DNA of 64,000 nt from Pseudocercospora fijiensis CIRAD86 (lineage: Eukaryota > Ascomycota > Dothideomycetes > Mycosphaerellales > Mycosphaerellaceae). The notes beneath the pieces are model-generated. The model searched no databases and had not been told where the DNA came from. It saw only the letters and a list, made by a program, of their open reading frames with translations. Positions 1-10,911 of the stretch are shown piece by piece (the first letter of the stretch is position 1; each line of letters begins with the position of its first letter). The translations under genes and the position numbers were made by a program. The stretch lies in assembly GCF_000340215.1 (NCBI RefSeq), contig NW_006921534.1:372001-436000 (forward strand). Direction: 5' to 3'.

Positions 1-1466
1 CCGCACAGGAGCAGTACAAGAACGCCAAGATCGCAGTTGGCGCGGAACCAACCCCAGTCCACCAGCAGTATCTGGCCTCTGCTCAATCAGCATATTACCA
101 GGCGCTCGGCATGGCCCATGGACGCTATTCGGAATTTGTCGAGGCAGCGTCGAGCGCAGTCATGCCAACTCCTACGCCTACCGGCTACCAGGCAAGCATT
201 GATTCGGCTTTGAGCGCAGCCAGAAGCGCTTACAGCGCTTACACCAAAGACGCCTACTCGAGATACAGTGTGCTGCAGTCCATGGCCACTTCGGCTGCGT
301 CTGAACGAGGTCTTGCTGGAGGACCAAAGACTGTGGACAAGAACGTGCTCGACAGTCTCGAGGAACAGATTGTGGATTCTGTCGGCGAGGCCAAGAGCAA
401 GCTGTCAGCTGCGAGTGCATCTGTCAGCTCTCTATATCATGACAAGGTGGCTACTGAGACGCAGAAACCACTCACTGACCAAGCAGCTGAGAACTGGAAC
501 ATCTTGATTGCCAAGGCAAGCGAGCAAGTCTATGGTGCTCCACCGCCTTTCACGGCTCAAGCATACAGCCGTGCCAGCGAAGGCTATGCTCAGGCAACGG
601 AGGTTGCAAACGTGGCTGCTGCTGCCGCTGCCGCCCAGTACGATCAAGTTCAGGCACTTGTCTCTGAATTGGTATACGGCAAAGAGGCAGACTACACCGC
701 CAGTGTCTACAGCAGATTGCAGTCGGCCTATTCGACAGGCATGCCTGCTGTAGCTTCGCAGGCCAGCAGTTACATGAGCGAGAGCTACGAGTCCATCGTC
801 TCTGCGGTCTCTGCTGTGTTCGTCCCACCCACAGAGGTCCCAACTATTCTGGAACAAGTCCAATCACAGCTTAACGCAGCTGTTGATGCAGCAAGCGCTC
901 AATTCTATGGCACTGAGAAGGGTTACTTCGAGGCAAGTGTACCAGTGCGTTACCCTCCAGTTTGATCACTATCCCCATCGAAAAAAATATGATGCTAACA
1001 GCCATCACAGCAAGCCACCGAAGCCGCTGCGTCAGTGTACTCCGATGCGTCCTCCGCCGCCTCCGAAGCCATATATGGGAAAGAGACGAATTATTACGAG
1101 GCCGCACAAGCGACCGTTGTGGAAATTGGTGCCTCCGCAAGCTCGGCCATCTCACGTGCGCTGTACGGACCTCCACCACCGACTACTGAAGCTGCTGCCT
1201 CGGCTGCCGCTTCAGTATACAGCAGCATGTCGTCTGTGGCTGCAGACCGAGCCTCTTCTGCAAGTGCCGCAGTGAGCCGTGCCGTCTACGGCGAAGAGCA
1301 GACATATCTTGAAGGCGTGCAAGCTCAGCTACAATCCGCCATGGCAAGCGCCAGCAGCCGTATCTCCGAGTTCGGTGTGGACGCCCGCAAAGCTGCGCAA
1401 GAAGCTGCTAAGACTGTCTCATCTGTCGTTTCTGATGCTACTGGCCGCGTTAGGGATGAGTTGTAG
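1..1466 (+). CDS. Ala/Ser/Tyr-rich repeat protein, 3' part of gene (5' end outside window)
   Basis: The frame is open from base 3 to a splice donor after 938; an intron at 939-1010 (72 bp, GTACCA...CACAG) joins it to 1011-1466, stop TAG at 1464. About 464 residues are visible. They consist of degenerate repeats of 60-70 residues, each ending in a marker such as VYGAPPP, VYGKE, FYGTE, IYGKE, LYGPPPP or VYGEE, followed by long Ala/Ser stretches with regularly placed Tyr that look helical. The chosen splice gives YFEASQAT, which matches YYEAAQAT in the next repeat, and this fixes the intron phase. No catalytic domain or membrane segment is visible. A structural or lipid- or wall-associated repeat protein is possible, but I do not recognise the family. 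The last repeat is followed by a short tail ending in VRDEL. Confidence 0.75.
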
Positions 1467-2032
1467 ATGAGAGGAAGATGATGCGAGGGAATGGGAAGAA
1501 GATTTTGCAGAGGAAAGCTAGATTGAAGAAGAAGGAAAGAGGGGAGAGGTTCGCGCCAACAAAGGCAGGGCAGGGCAGGGCATTAGAACGGGACCTGTTC
1601 GCGAGGAAGCATATGTGCATGTGTGTATGTGTATACGAACTCTTTTTTTTGTTCTTTGACGGCACGGCAGGCGCAGGCGCGCATGATATCCCACTACGTT
1701 TTGTCAGACGATACGATACTGCTACTAGGTATATATCAATCATAGCATAGTTAGGTCTAGGGAAGATGTATTTTTTTTTTGAATGAGTTATGTATGTCTC
1801 TTGGAAAGCACCTCGCGTCACCAAATTCGAGGCGCGCATGCCAGAAGTTAGTTACCTGACTTAGTACTTGCAAAATCCTGTAGTTAAGCAGGAAAGAGAT
1901 CTGCGGATTCGTGCAAGGCTTGGTTGGAATTTTTAACCCTAACCTAAAGACTCGGAACGTCGAGGTTGTTTTAAAGGCAGTCGGTTGCCGAACACTTTTA
2001 TACATACTATAAATAGAGTGTTTACAGGTATT

Positions 2033-2052
2033 GGACTAGGACTAGGACTAGG
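2033..2052. repeat. (GGACTA)n microsatellite
   Basis: About three tandem GGACTA units in an AT-rich intergenic stretch. Confidence 0.8.
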
Positions 2053-2304
2053 GTAATAAGATCGTAACTAGGATTGGGATTTGTATAAACTATAAAGATG
2101 TTTTGCTGAAATTTATTCTTAGCTATATACTACTAGATCTAGACCTGGTAATGAGCTAGGGTTGAGTGTAGTAATGCACCAATCGCTAGTCGAGCTCATC
2201 TGTAATCGGATCTCACCATGTCTTGTGCTTGTGTGTTCCCTCTATCCATTTTCCCTGCAGCAGCAAAGTTCAAATTCTTTGTTCTTCTTCGTGGTATCGT
2301 ATGG

Positions 2305-2333
2305 ATCATCATCATCATCATCATCATCATCAC
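2305..2333. repeat. (ATC)n microsatellite
   Basis: An uninterrupted run of nine ATC units just beyond the stop of the secreted-protein gene on the minus strand. It probably lies in the 3' untranslated region. Confidence 0.85.
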
Positions 2334-2352
2334 GAACGCAACAATCAAGAGT

Positions 2353-2900
2353 CTACCAGCCCCAGTAGTTCCAAGTTTTCCAGTTCCTGCTGTAGTTGAC
2401 GGGCCAAGAGTAGGCATTGTAGTAGCCCCACCAGAGGTAGCCATTGTAGCTCCGATTCCATTGGGCGTAGTAGCAATAAGATCCGCCGGTGTAGCAGTAG
2501 TAGTTTGCGGTAAGGCCATTGTAGCTCCAGGAGTATCGGTTCCAGTAGGGGTTGTCCCATGCCCATTGATTAGCATTATTCTGTCGCTTGGCGGTGGCGG
2601 TGGCGGTGGCGGCGCCGGTGACCTTGTTGATCAATTCTCGGATTTGTTCGTCAGTTGGCTTTTCGTCGCCCCCGGCACGTGATAAGGCTTCGTGGGCCAT
2701 GTGGTTGATGGAGGCGGCATCGATCTTGTTGCTGTCGCGTTCCGCAACCTCCACGCTCTTGGGAAGGAATCAGTCTCTGGGCTCGATGTGATGCATCTTG
2801 TTTGCTGAAGTCATACCTCGTTTGGAGTTAGCAATGGGCCAGCAATGGCGCTGGCGGCCGAGAAGGCCGCAATGGTGGCGACGATGTTCTTGATCTGCAT
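2353..2900 (-). CDS. small secreted protein with dibasic (Kex2-like) site and Trp/Tyr/Asn-rich tail
   Basis: Exon 1 is 2900-2817, with ATG at 2900. The intron is 2816-2758 (59 bp, GTATGA...CCAAG) and exon 2 is 2757-2353. The product has 162 residues. Residues 1 to about 21 form a classic signal peptide: a Lys near the start, then an Ala/Ile core ending in AIAG. The middle (about 29-85) is polar and acidic, with a helix-like TDEQIRELINK. A TATATAKR segment then places a Lys-Arg dibasic site before QNNANQW. The remaining ~70 residues are extremely rich in Trp, Tyr, Asn and Ser and contain two Cys in YYCYTGGSYCYY. Known biology: Kex2 cleaves after KR in the late Golgi. Inference: the aromatic tail is released as a secreted peptide or wall/effector protein. 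Family not recognised. The first exon was missed by simple reading frames because it is only 84 bp. Confidence 0.75.
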
Positions 2901-4106
2901 CTTGAATGTAATGAGTTCTGTGAAAGGCAAGACGTTCTAAGGTCGGAGTCACTCTGCTTTGCTCTGGTGGGTTTGTTGTTGTGTTGATGATGGGATCTTG
3001 GTGGAGGAGATGGACTTTCTTATACCCTCGTAGAGCCCATCTCGTATCTTTGGCCTGTGTGCTTTGTTGCTGCTGTGGAGGTTCTGGACGTCACTGATGT
3101 CTATCTTCAGCATGGAAGCTTTGTTGGTCCAAGGCCATGCCACTATGGCAAAGTCCGCGAGTGTTCGACTTTGGACCCAACATCGATAGGGTCAAGAATG
3201 AAATCTGCACACCGGACGGTCGATCTAATTTGGAAGTGCTTCGCCCCCATATCTAGGATCGCTATATAGGGACCGCTTCCGAATGGGCTTAGAAGGTACA
3301 ACACTTCGATTCTATGCTTGGGTCCGAAGCTTAATTGTGCTAAGGCTGGGCTCCGACTCAAAGTAGCCTGAGGATATGCTTCGCTCTCGCATAACGCATT
3401 CTGACTTTTGCTACCTTCTGAGCCAACACGAGGGAGCACGGGTCCGTGCTGATGATGAAGACGGAAGCTAGAATAGCGGGTTACCAAAGCTTTGGAAAGC
3501 GCTACTATTCTTCAGTCTCTTGAGTGATAGAGACCTGATGCAGCACGTACGCGAGGGCCCCATTTGCAAGGCAGTCTTTCTATAGATGTTGCAGGAACCG
3601 AGGGAAATTCCGCTCCATATACGGAAACATGCTATCATGTTCTTGCTGAATATGCTTGGGTTGATAGCGGTATAAGGTCGATGTTGGTGTGAGACCTCGA
3701 ATACTTCGCTCTGTCTTATGCATAAGACAAGCTGTCTTATCCATAAGACAACCTGCGTAGGGGTCGTGACAGAAGTCGCAGAGCGTGCACGGTTGTGCAC
3801 AGACAAAGCACAGATGGATTCTCATAAGACGGTCGTCTTGTAAAAGATGGCTTGTACGTCTTCCTGCTTGCTTTTCACCCCTGTCAAAATCATTAACCTT
3901 TGGCGCTGCTTTTGCCAGATCTCGTAGAGGCCTCTGTCTTATAACTCTTATCCATAAGACGGCTTTTCGCGAGGCATTCAAGGCCTGAATGGCGAGCTCG
4001 AATTCGAGCAAACTCCAGCCATGACGTGCTTTCAAGCTCGCTGGAAGTGGTGTCCTAGAGGGATTGACAGACAAGGGCATGCCCAAATTTCGGAACCTCA
4101 GTGTCA
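2901..4106. other. intergenic, no gene recognised
   Basis: Short frames occur on both strands but none shows family motifs or consistent codon use. The notable content is a cluster of ATAAGAC/GTCTTAT inverted repeats at 3713-3960. The left part should contain the promoter of the secreted-protein gene. The right edge, up to 4106, is not RIP-mutated and changes abruptly to RIP DNA at the copia element. Confidence 0.5.
3713..3749. repeat. two adjacent palindromes of GTCTTAT/ATAAGAC
   Basis: 3713-3728 is a perfect 16 bp palindrome, GTCTTATGCATAAGAC. 3734-3749 repeats the arms around CC. The arms recur at 3824-3830 and, in inverted orientation, at 3936-3942 and 3954-3960. A GTGCAC inverted pair lies nearby at about 3785-3800. 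The cluster could be binding sites or a relic of an inverted-repeat element. Confidence 0.7.
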
Positions 4107-4111
4107 GATAT
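4107..4111. repeat. target-site duplication GATAT, left copy
   Basis: GATAT directly precedes the left copia LTR and recurs at 10907-10911 directly after the right LTR. A 5 bp duplication is normal for Ty1/copia integration and confirms the element's borders. Confidence 0.9.
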
Positions 4112-4293
4112 TGTTGTGAATCGTGCTAAGGATGCAACTAATTATCGGATTGACAACTATATAACTATATAAAGAAGGATCAGGAGCCTGCTATAGAAAC
4201 TGTAGTTAATATACCTATTGTGTGTCCTTCCTCTTGGCATAGGTCAGCTAATAGTATTAGCTAACTAGCATATTACCTAACTGAACTACAACA
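4112..4293 (-). repeat. copia 3' LTR (left)
   Basis: 182 bp, TGTTG...CAACA. It is less mutated than its partner at several positions (for example TGTTGTG against TATTATG) and more mutated at others, as expected for RIP acting separately on each copy. Confidence 0.92.
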
Positions 4294-4310
4294 CTCCCCC
4301 TTAGGTAGAG
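4294..4310 (-). promoter_or_regulatory. copia polypurine tract
   Basis: On the minus strand the purine run AAGGGGGAG directly abuts the 3' LTR. This is the standard position for plus-strand priming. Confidence 0.75.
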
Positions 4311-4319
4311 ATAATATAC

Positions 4320-7300
4320 TATTCAGATTAGACACTCTAAATCTAGGCTTAGAGCTTCACTTCATCTTCTAACTGCCTTTAGATGTTAGACTATATCTGC
4401 TTTATATACAGCTTTATATACTATACTACTTATACGTACTTATATTATATTGTTTGCTAATTGGTTTGCTTTAGAGTAATGTCCTTAGTCGTAATTACAG
4501 GGTTAGTAGGCGCCTATAAAAGACACTTAAACTTAACTAGATAACTTGAACTTTTACAATCTACTCTTTAGTAATCCCTAAAGTACTAGCAGCCTCTACT
4601 AGATTTCAAATTCTTACTAAGACCTTTTAAGTCTAATAGCTAGCCGAGACTTTAATATAGCGATAATTCTTTACCCTAGCTTAGGGAGTATAGCGAGTAA
4701 TATAGGTAGTAGTAGCAGCGGCGGCGGTAGTAATAATCTAAATAAGAATCGGCACCCTTCGCGTTATAATAAGCTCTAGCTTATAGAGATTAGTAAGTAT
4801 TGCTATTGGAGTTTCCCCTTTTCTAACAATTTGCTAACTAGGCGTAGTCCTTAAGGAAGTTTAGTTAACTATCGCGATTCTCTAGAGAATTATCTAGTGC
4901 TTAACCAATATTGGTCCGGAGTAGACTCCGCCTTAGCTGCGCAACGTTGATGTTAGGCATTTTATTACGAGCTAGGATAATGCTCGGCTGTTTCTAAGTG
5001 TGCCTCCGCGTCTGCGTAAGGCGGCTAAGGCATTTAATTTAGGCTTAAAATCGAATGTCAACTACTTGCCTACCGCGCTTGTATATACGGCTGCTACTAG
5101 ACGCGTATATACTAGTAACAGCTAGTACGGTCCTTATAAGTAGTTAAAGGGTCCGTACTTAGAGTATATAACTCTAAGTTATCGAATTAACGGTTAGGAT
5201 ATCGCTTTCCTAAAAGGGGCTTATACTAACTGTACTAGCCTAAATTATTATAGTTAATGCGAGTTCTCTAGTAAGTTGAATCTAGTCTTGTACATTTTTT
5301 AAGGCAAAAACACTAATTCTTTTGTTAGGTTACGTCTCTCGGCTACGCTCTAATACGAATCGTTAGACGCCTATAGCGCCTCTACCGCCTCGTAATCCGG
5401 GGAGTAGAGTAGGCACTAATTAGCGTCGTCTGTACGTGCTAGTCCCGTCTAGTATCGATTAGAGTACTCCTTAGGGCGCCTAGGTAGTAGCAAATTTGCT
5501 ACTATAGCAGGCAAATGCTTATACCTAGGCTGCTGCTTAGGGACGTAGTCGTAGTCTAGGTTCTAGGTTGTCTACTAGTCCTAGCTCGACTCGTGATTCT
5601 AGTAGTCCTTAAAGGGGTTTCTCTAATTACGAAGATAGTAATGCTAAGATAGGTAGCTAATTAGGGAGATTCGGTTTTTTCTAGTAGATAGAGAGCTATA
5701 ATGTATATTTTCGATTTTGAAATAGGCTAGGCAGTCTGGATTAGTAAAAGCCTTATAGTATTAGAGAGTTTCTAACTCTCAAGGGCTAGGGTATTTCTTC
5801 CTACTTAGTCTTAATATTGTTATAAAAGAAATTTTGCAGCTTAGACTGCATAGTGCAGCTAGGCTGTTTCTAGAAATTAGAATGAAATTCAATGAGTATA
5901 TAAAGCTTGTTTTCTGATCCTATAAATAAGATTTTTCTTTCTAAAGGAGTGACTTAGGAGTTTGTCCTAGAGACGCTATATTATTAGAGAATTTTGTTTG
6001 GAGATTTAGGCTTAGTAAAACAGTCCGCTAGCTGTTTGTTAGTAGTAACGAATTCGACACTAATCTTTCCCTAGGTATACTATTCTCTATAGTAGTAGTT
6101 CCTAAGGGAAACGTGCCTCGACCTCTTAGAATTTGTATAGTCCTTAATAAGGGAAATGGCTAACTAGTTGTCTACCTAGATATAAATCCTGTTGACTTCT
6201 TCCCTAGTAAGTAGTTAAAGCTTAGTCATCAAATTTCGGAGCTAGTAGATTTCTCTGTATGCTTCTATTAGAGTAATATACTCTACTTTAGTACTAGAGA
6301 GTACGACTTCCTTTTAGAGCTGTAATCTCTATATAATTGGAGTATTATTAAAAAGTATAAGGGCGCCTAATGTTGATCTTAATAATAAAGGGTTACTAGC
6401 AAAGTCTACGTTAGAGTATACCTAAAATTCTAAAGTTTTCTTCTTTCTAAAGATAAGTCCTTTGTTAACTATACTAGCAATGTACCTCTAGAGATGTTTA
6501 GCAGCTATAACGTGCTTAGGTCCGGGATTCTGAAGGAACCTAGCAAGGTAGTTGACGGTATAGCTAATATCTAGTCTAGTTTGGTTAGCTAGAAACTGCA
6601 TTTCACCAATTATGGTATTAAATAGCTAGTAGTCCTAACGGTTATAGGGGGTTGTAAGAGGCTCGTAAAGCTTCTTAAGTAGATGCTTTATTAGCTTATA
6701 CTAGTCTAAGCTATACTTCTAAAGCTTCTCTTTAGTATAGTGTATCTAAGAGATAGTAAGGTTTCCCTCCTTGTCTTCCTTTAGATAAAGGCCTAGAAAT
6801 AGGTTAGACGTAACAATCTTGATTGTATACTTCTTACGAAGACCTTCAATTAGAGCATCGATCTTTGCTTTAGAGGTTCTAAAGATTTAGAAATTATCTA
6901 TATAAAGGAGGACAAGAATACTATTACCTTACTATAGGCAATAGTTACTCTTTGTCCTACTTAGGCTAAGTTAACGAAGAGTATCTAAGGCATTATAGTG
7001 CTAGAGATTAGCAGCCTACTTAAGGCTATACAATCCTTTTCTAATACGGATAATCTACTTTAGAGGGTGCTTCTTAAATAGGTACGCGCCTTCTAGGGGT
7101 CTAATAAAAATCTCTTTATCTAAAGGGGGATTTAAGAAAGCAGTCTCGATATCAACCTGTCTTCGCTTCTAGTTTTTGTTTACTAAAAGCCTAAGGACAA
7201 GTCTAGCAGTAGCTGCTCTTAGTGTAGGAGCATAGGTGTTAATATAGTTAAGACCTTGCTTCTATATAAAGCCTCTAGCTGTCTATCTTGCCTTATATTT

Positions 7301-10300
7301 ATTAATAGAGCCGTCTAGCAGGTATTTGATCTTGAAAACCCATTTTCCTATTAGAGGTGTTCTGCCTTTTAGTAGGGATTCGGCTAGAATCCACTCGATT
7401 ATACTAGACTTTTTAAGAGACCTTATCTCTTTTGTAACGGCTTTTCTCTATTCATCCTAGTTAGGCCTTTTTAGGGCTTTAGCTAGGGTTATTAGGTTAG
7501 CTAGCTTCTAAGCATCTTTTATAGTAGCAGCTACAGCAATCTTAGTAATCTTGCTATAGTTATACTTAGCTACGGCTCTGCTAGACCTAAGTCGTACTTC
7601 GGCTTAAGGAGGGTTTGGCTAAGGTGGGTTAGGAGCCCTCTTTCTCTTGCTAATAGTCTTAGGGACTTAGAAGGGAGTGATTGGGGTGTCTTCTAGTTTA
7701 GTAGTATCTGTTTCTTAAGTGTACTGATTTTTCTTAGGAGCAGCTTCCTACTAGGTAGCTAGTAGTTCTAGTTGGTAATTTTAGAGTATTAGCTTATTAG
7801 CTGTAGGTGTTAGCTGAGGTAGTGTTCCTTACTTAAGTATACCTTGCTCCCCCTAAGCTATAAGGGAGTCTTCCTAATCTTCCTGATTATAAGCCTGCTA
7901 AGGCTAAGGGATACTACCTCCAAATAGCTCCCCCTAAGGTTCTAAAGAGTGCTAAAGTGTTTAGTTATTACTAGGGAATAGTGCTAGGATTCCTAACTTA
8001 AATGAAAGGTTAGACTAGGTTTCAAGTACCTAAATAGTCTCCTAAGGGATAGCTAGTCTTAAATACTCCCCCTAAGCTTAAAGGGTACTTAGAAGCTTAG
8101 TAAAATTGTCTTTATAGATAAAGTCCTCGTTAAAGGTAACGTATAGAGAGAATCTAATATTATACTGCTATACGCTATCCTTCTAGTACGGGTTCCAAAG
8201 TAGATAGTTTGTTGATAAATTTTCTTAGAATCTAATAAACTAGTAAACGAAAGCTCTTAGTACAAATTTCTAAGAGTTAAGTCGTTCAACCCCGGATTCG
8301 AGGTATTTGAATGCCTTATAGCTAAACCGTCTCGTCTTAGACAGGTCAATGTCTATACTGCCGATATTCAAGTCTAATTCGAAAGCCTTAAGTAGAACTT
8401 CCTTAGTTCTCAAGTTTACTAGTCTGTTAGTTAGGTAAATCGAATATATTACTGCAAAGTACTAGCAGTATATTAGTAGGCTAGAGTCAATTATCATTGC
8501 TCTTGCCTTAAGCAGAATCGTCTTGTTTAACGACTCTACAATGCTATTCTACTCCGGTATATATAGTATAGATATATCCTATCTAATGCTAACTTCCTCT
8601 ACAAAATGTACTAGATCGTTGTTAGTAAACTCTCCCCCGCTATTACTAAAGATAATCTTAGGGATTTTGTTATATTACCTCTTAATTCTAGCTATCTAGT
8701 TAGTTAGCTTGTTACTACTTGTTACCTTGTCTTTGTTTCGAAGTAATAGACCCTACCTAAGCCTAATTTTAGTATCAGTTAGGGTTATAATGTACCTATT
8801 TCTAAACAGATTAAATGGTTGTACGCTAACAAGGTCGATATAGACTTCGTTAAGGGCTTTTTCTAGTTTAGTTCTATATTCTCTTAATACAACTCTTTAA
8901 GCTCTTAAGAGCTTGTAGGTCTTATAGTACTCGAGTTTAGATATATCAACTTCTTTTAGGCCTGGAATAGCTTCCTTAGTAGCTGTTAGGATCTTGTTGC
9001 CGACGTAGCTAAGTCTCTAATGCTATCTTAATGTGTCCGCTCGTAGTCTAGCGATAGCTAGGGCTAATAGCTACCCTTTCTAACTCGATTCTAAGTTTAG
9101 TTTTGAAGCTGAGCCTAGCATTTTAACTTTAGCGTCTTTAAGGGTAAGTACTCCTTATACTTCCTTAACTTTTCTAATTAGCTTGCCTTTAAGCATTAAA
9201 GTGCCTAAAGGTCTGTCTAAGTAAATGCTACATTTCTTTTAAAGGCGCTCTACTAAGATTAGGTTGCAATCTAAGTTCGGGGAGTAGAGGACGTCTATTA
9301 GAGTAATTGGGGTTTTCTTTCCTTTATAGGTTAGGAAGATGTTAACAGTTCCTAATCGTAATACACTTAATTTTCCTACTACTTAGGAGAACTGAACAGG
9401 CTTAGTTAGGTACTTAAGATCGCTAAACTAGCTCTTGTTCCCTATAATGTATAGTAATGTACCTATATCCTAAACTTTTATATTAGCTGTTAGGTTCTTA
9501 GAGCTTGCTATAGCTAGTCCCGGCTTTGCAATAGCTCCCCTAATTAGGCCCCTACTAAGGCCGTCTAGCTAATAGTCTCCCTTATCTTCCGAGTTAGAGG
9601 AGGAGTCTGATTTATCTTTATCATTATTAATAGCACTACTAGATTTGCCCTTTCCTTTACCTTTACCCTTCTTACCTTTGTCTTTGTCTTTACTCTTGTC
9701 TTTCTTTCCCTAACTAGGTAGTACTATATTAGGGTATTGCTTATAGCACTTAGCGTTAGTGTGTTTGTGCTTGCACTAAGTATACTAGTCGTTATTATTG
9801 CTAATAGCCCCTCCAACAAGCTTTAAGCCGCTAGATAACTATCTAGGAGGCTTTTCTCTCCTTAGGGACGTCATTATTGCTTTAAGGGAGGAGTCCTTAG
9901 CTTTAGGCTTGTTATTGTACTTCTAGGATCTAAGCTATTCGTAACTAGAAAGGCCCTAAATAAACAGTATCCTAATAAGTATATTAGGCATCTTAATGTC
10001 TAATAACTTTATAGGCGCTTCTATTGTTATAACTGAGCTAGCAAATTGTTCTATCGATGTTTGGAATCTGTTAAACTACTACTAAAAAGATTCGTAGTAC
10101 TGCTAGGTATTCGGATTAGTAAGGGGCATCCTAATGTGCCTAATAAGTTTGATAGTATTAAATATGTCTACGGTTACAATAGGCTTATATAGAGCCTTAA
10201 TGTAGTCGTATATATCCTTAGCTAACTTAGATATATCACCGAAGTCTAGTCTAAGGGTAGGGTCGAGTCTAGCAATAAGTATGCTTAGGGCTTAGATATC

Positions 10301-10690
10301 TTTCTTCTTCTAGTCCCTAAACATATCTCTATACTGCTAATCGGCTAAGTCCCCTATAAACATGCTTTTTAGAGGTGGTTTTATTTCATTAGCCTAGTTA
10401 AGTCTATAGAATACTATACTAACTAGGTCCTTTTCTAGAAGGGCCGCCTAGAATATAAGCTTCTAGTCTTAGAAGTTGATCCCCTTCCTAAGAACTTGAT
10501 TCTCCTTTGCTGTCTTTATCTAATTAGTATCTATCGTTCCTAGCTGCCTTTTAGTATAGTGCTAGGCAGGGCTTATAAGGGACACTTGCTAGGTTTTAGT
10601 CCGAACTAGAGCTCTTAACTAGGTACCTAATAGGTCTAGATAGCTAGCTCTATTTAGTAGACTCTAGAAACAGTTCTTTTATAGTTAAAC
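4320..10690 (-). pseudogene. copia gag-pol remnant
   Basis: The minus-strand order is Gag, zinc knuckle, protease, integrase, RT, RNase H. The knuckle at about 9740-9780 keeps CKHKHTNAKC; the first Cys appears as Tyr (TGT to TAT). The protease region near 9440-9480 reads DIGTLLYI after a stop. Integrase (about 8400-9100) keeps NSGGEF and IDLVSVQPF. The RT active site at about 6884-6920 reads LLYIDN where active copia elements have YVDD, consistent with GAC to AAC. Stops are almost all TAG or TAA at former Gln or Trp codons. No undamaged frame of useful length remains. Confidence 0.85.
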
Positions 10691-10702
10691 TAGACAGGTG
10701 AG

Positions 10703-10724
10703 CGTATGCGCCGGGCTTATAACC
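10703..10724 (-). promoter_or_regulatory. copia primer-binding site resembling half of tRNA-Met
   Basis: Directly inside the 5' LTR the plus strand reads GCGCCGGGCTTATAACC. Methionine tRNAs carry GGGCTCATAACCC around the CAU anticodon, and one RIP-type C-to-T change explains the difference. Known biology: Drosophila copia and related elements prime from an internally cut initiator tRNA-Met half. The match is from memory of tRNA sequences and should be tested against this genome's tRNAs. Confidence 0.6.
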
Positions 10725-10906
10725 TATTATGAATCGTACTAAGGATGCAACTAATTATCGGATTAATAACTATATAACTATACAAAGAAGGATTAGGAGC
10801 CTGCTATAGAAACTGCAGTTAATATACCTATTGTGTGTCCTTCCTCTTAGCATAGGTCAGCTAATAGTATTAGCTGACCAGCATATTACCTAACTGAACC
10901 ACAACA
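10725..10906 (-). repeat. copia 5' LTR (right)
   Basis: 182 bp. The start is mutated to TATTAT and the end CAACA is intact. It is followed by the right GATAT duplication at 10907-10911. Confidence 0.92.
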
Positions 10907-10911
10907 GATAT
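10907..10911. repeat. target-site duplication GATAT, right copy
   Basis: Identical to 4107-4111. Confidence 0.9.

Larger units (their letters stand above)
1467..2352. other. intergenic region between convergent genes
   Basis: No coding frame is convincing. It holds purine-rich trailer sequence after the repeat-protein gene, poly-T runs, a TAG/CTAG-rich AT stretch around 2000-2160 and two microsatellites listed separately. The repeat-protein gene ends into it from the left and the secreted-protein gene (minus strand) ends into it from the right. Confidence 0.6.
4112..10906 (-). mobile_element. Ty1/copia LTR retrotransposon, full length, RIP-inactivated
   Basis: 6795 bp element with 182 bp LTRs (4112-4293 and 10725-10906) that begin TGTTG and end CAACA, flanked by GATAT duplications. 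The coding strand is minus, so the 5' LTR is on the right. The LTRs differ at about 12 positions, all transitions, so divergence reflects RIP rather than age alone. A polypurine tract (read on the minus strand as AAGGGGGAG) touches the left LTR, and a tRNA-like primer site touches the right LTR. Reading on the minus strand gives recognisable gag, protease, integrase and RT segments riddled with TAG and TAA. It cannot encode a functional polyprotein. Confidence 0.93.

Noticed and set aside
1926..1952. Telomere-like CCCTAACCTAA
   Set aside because: Only about two degenerate units; no array, so no telomere or chromosome end.
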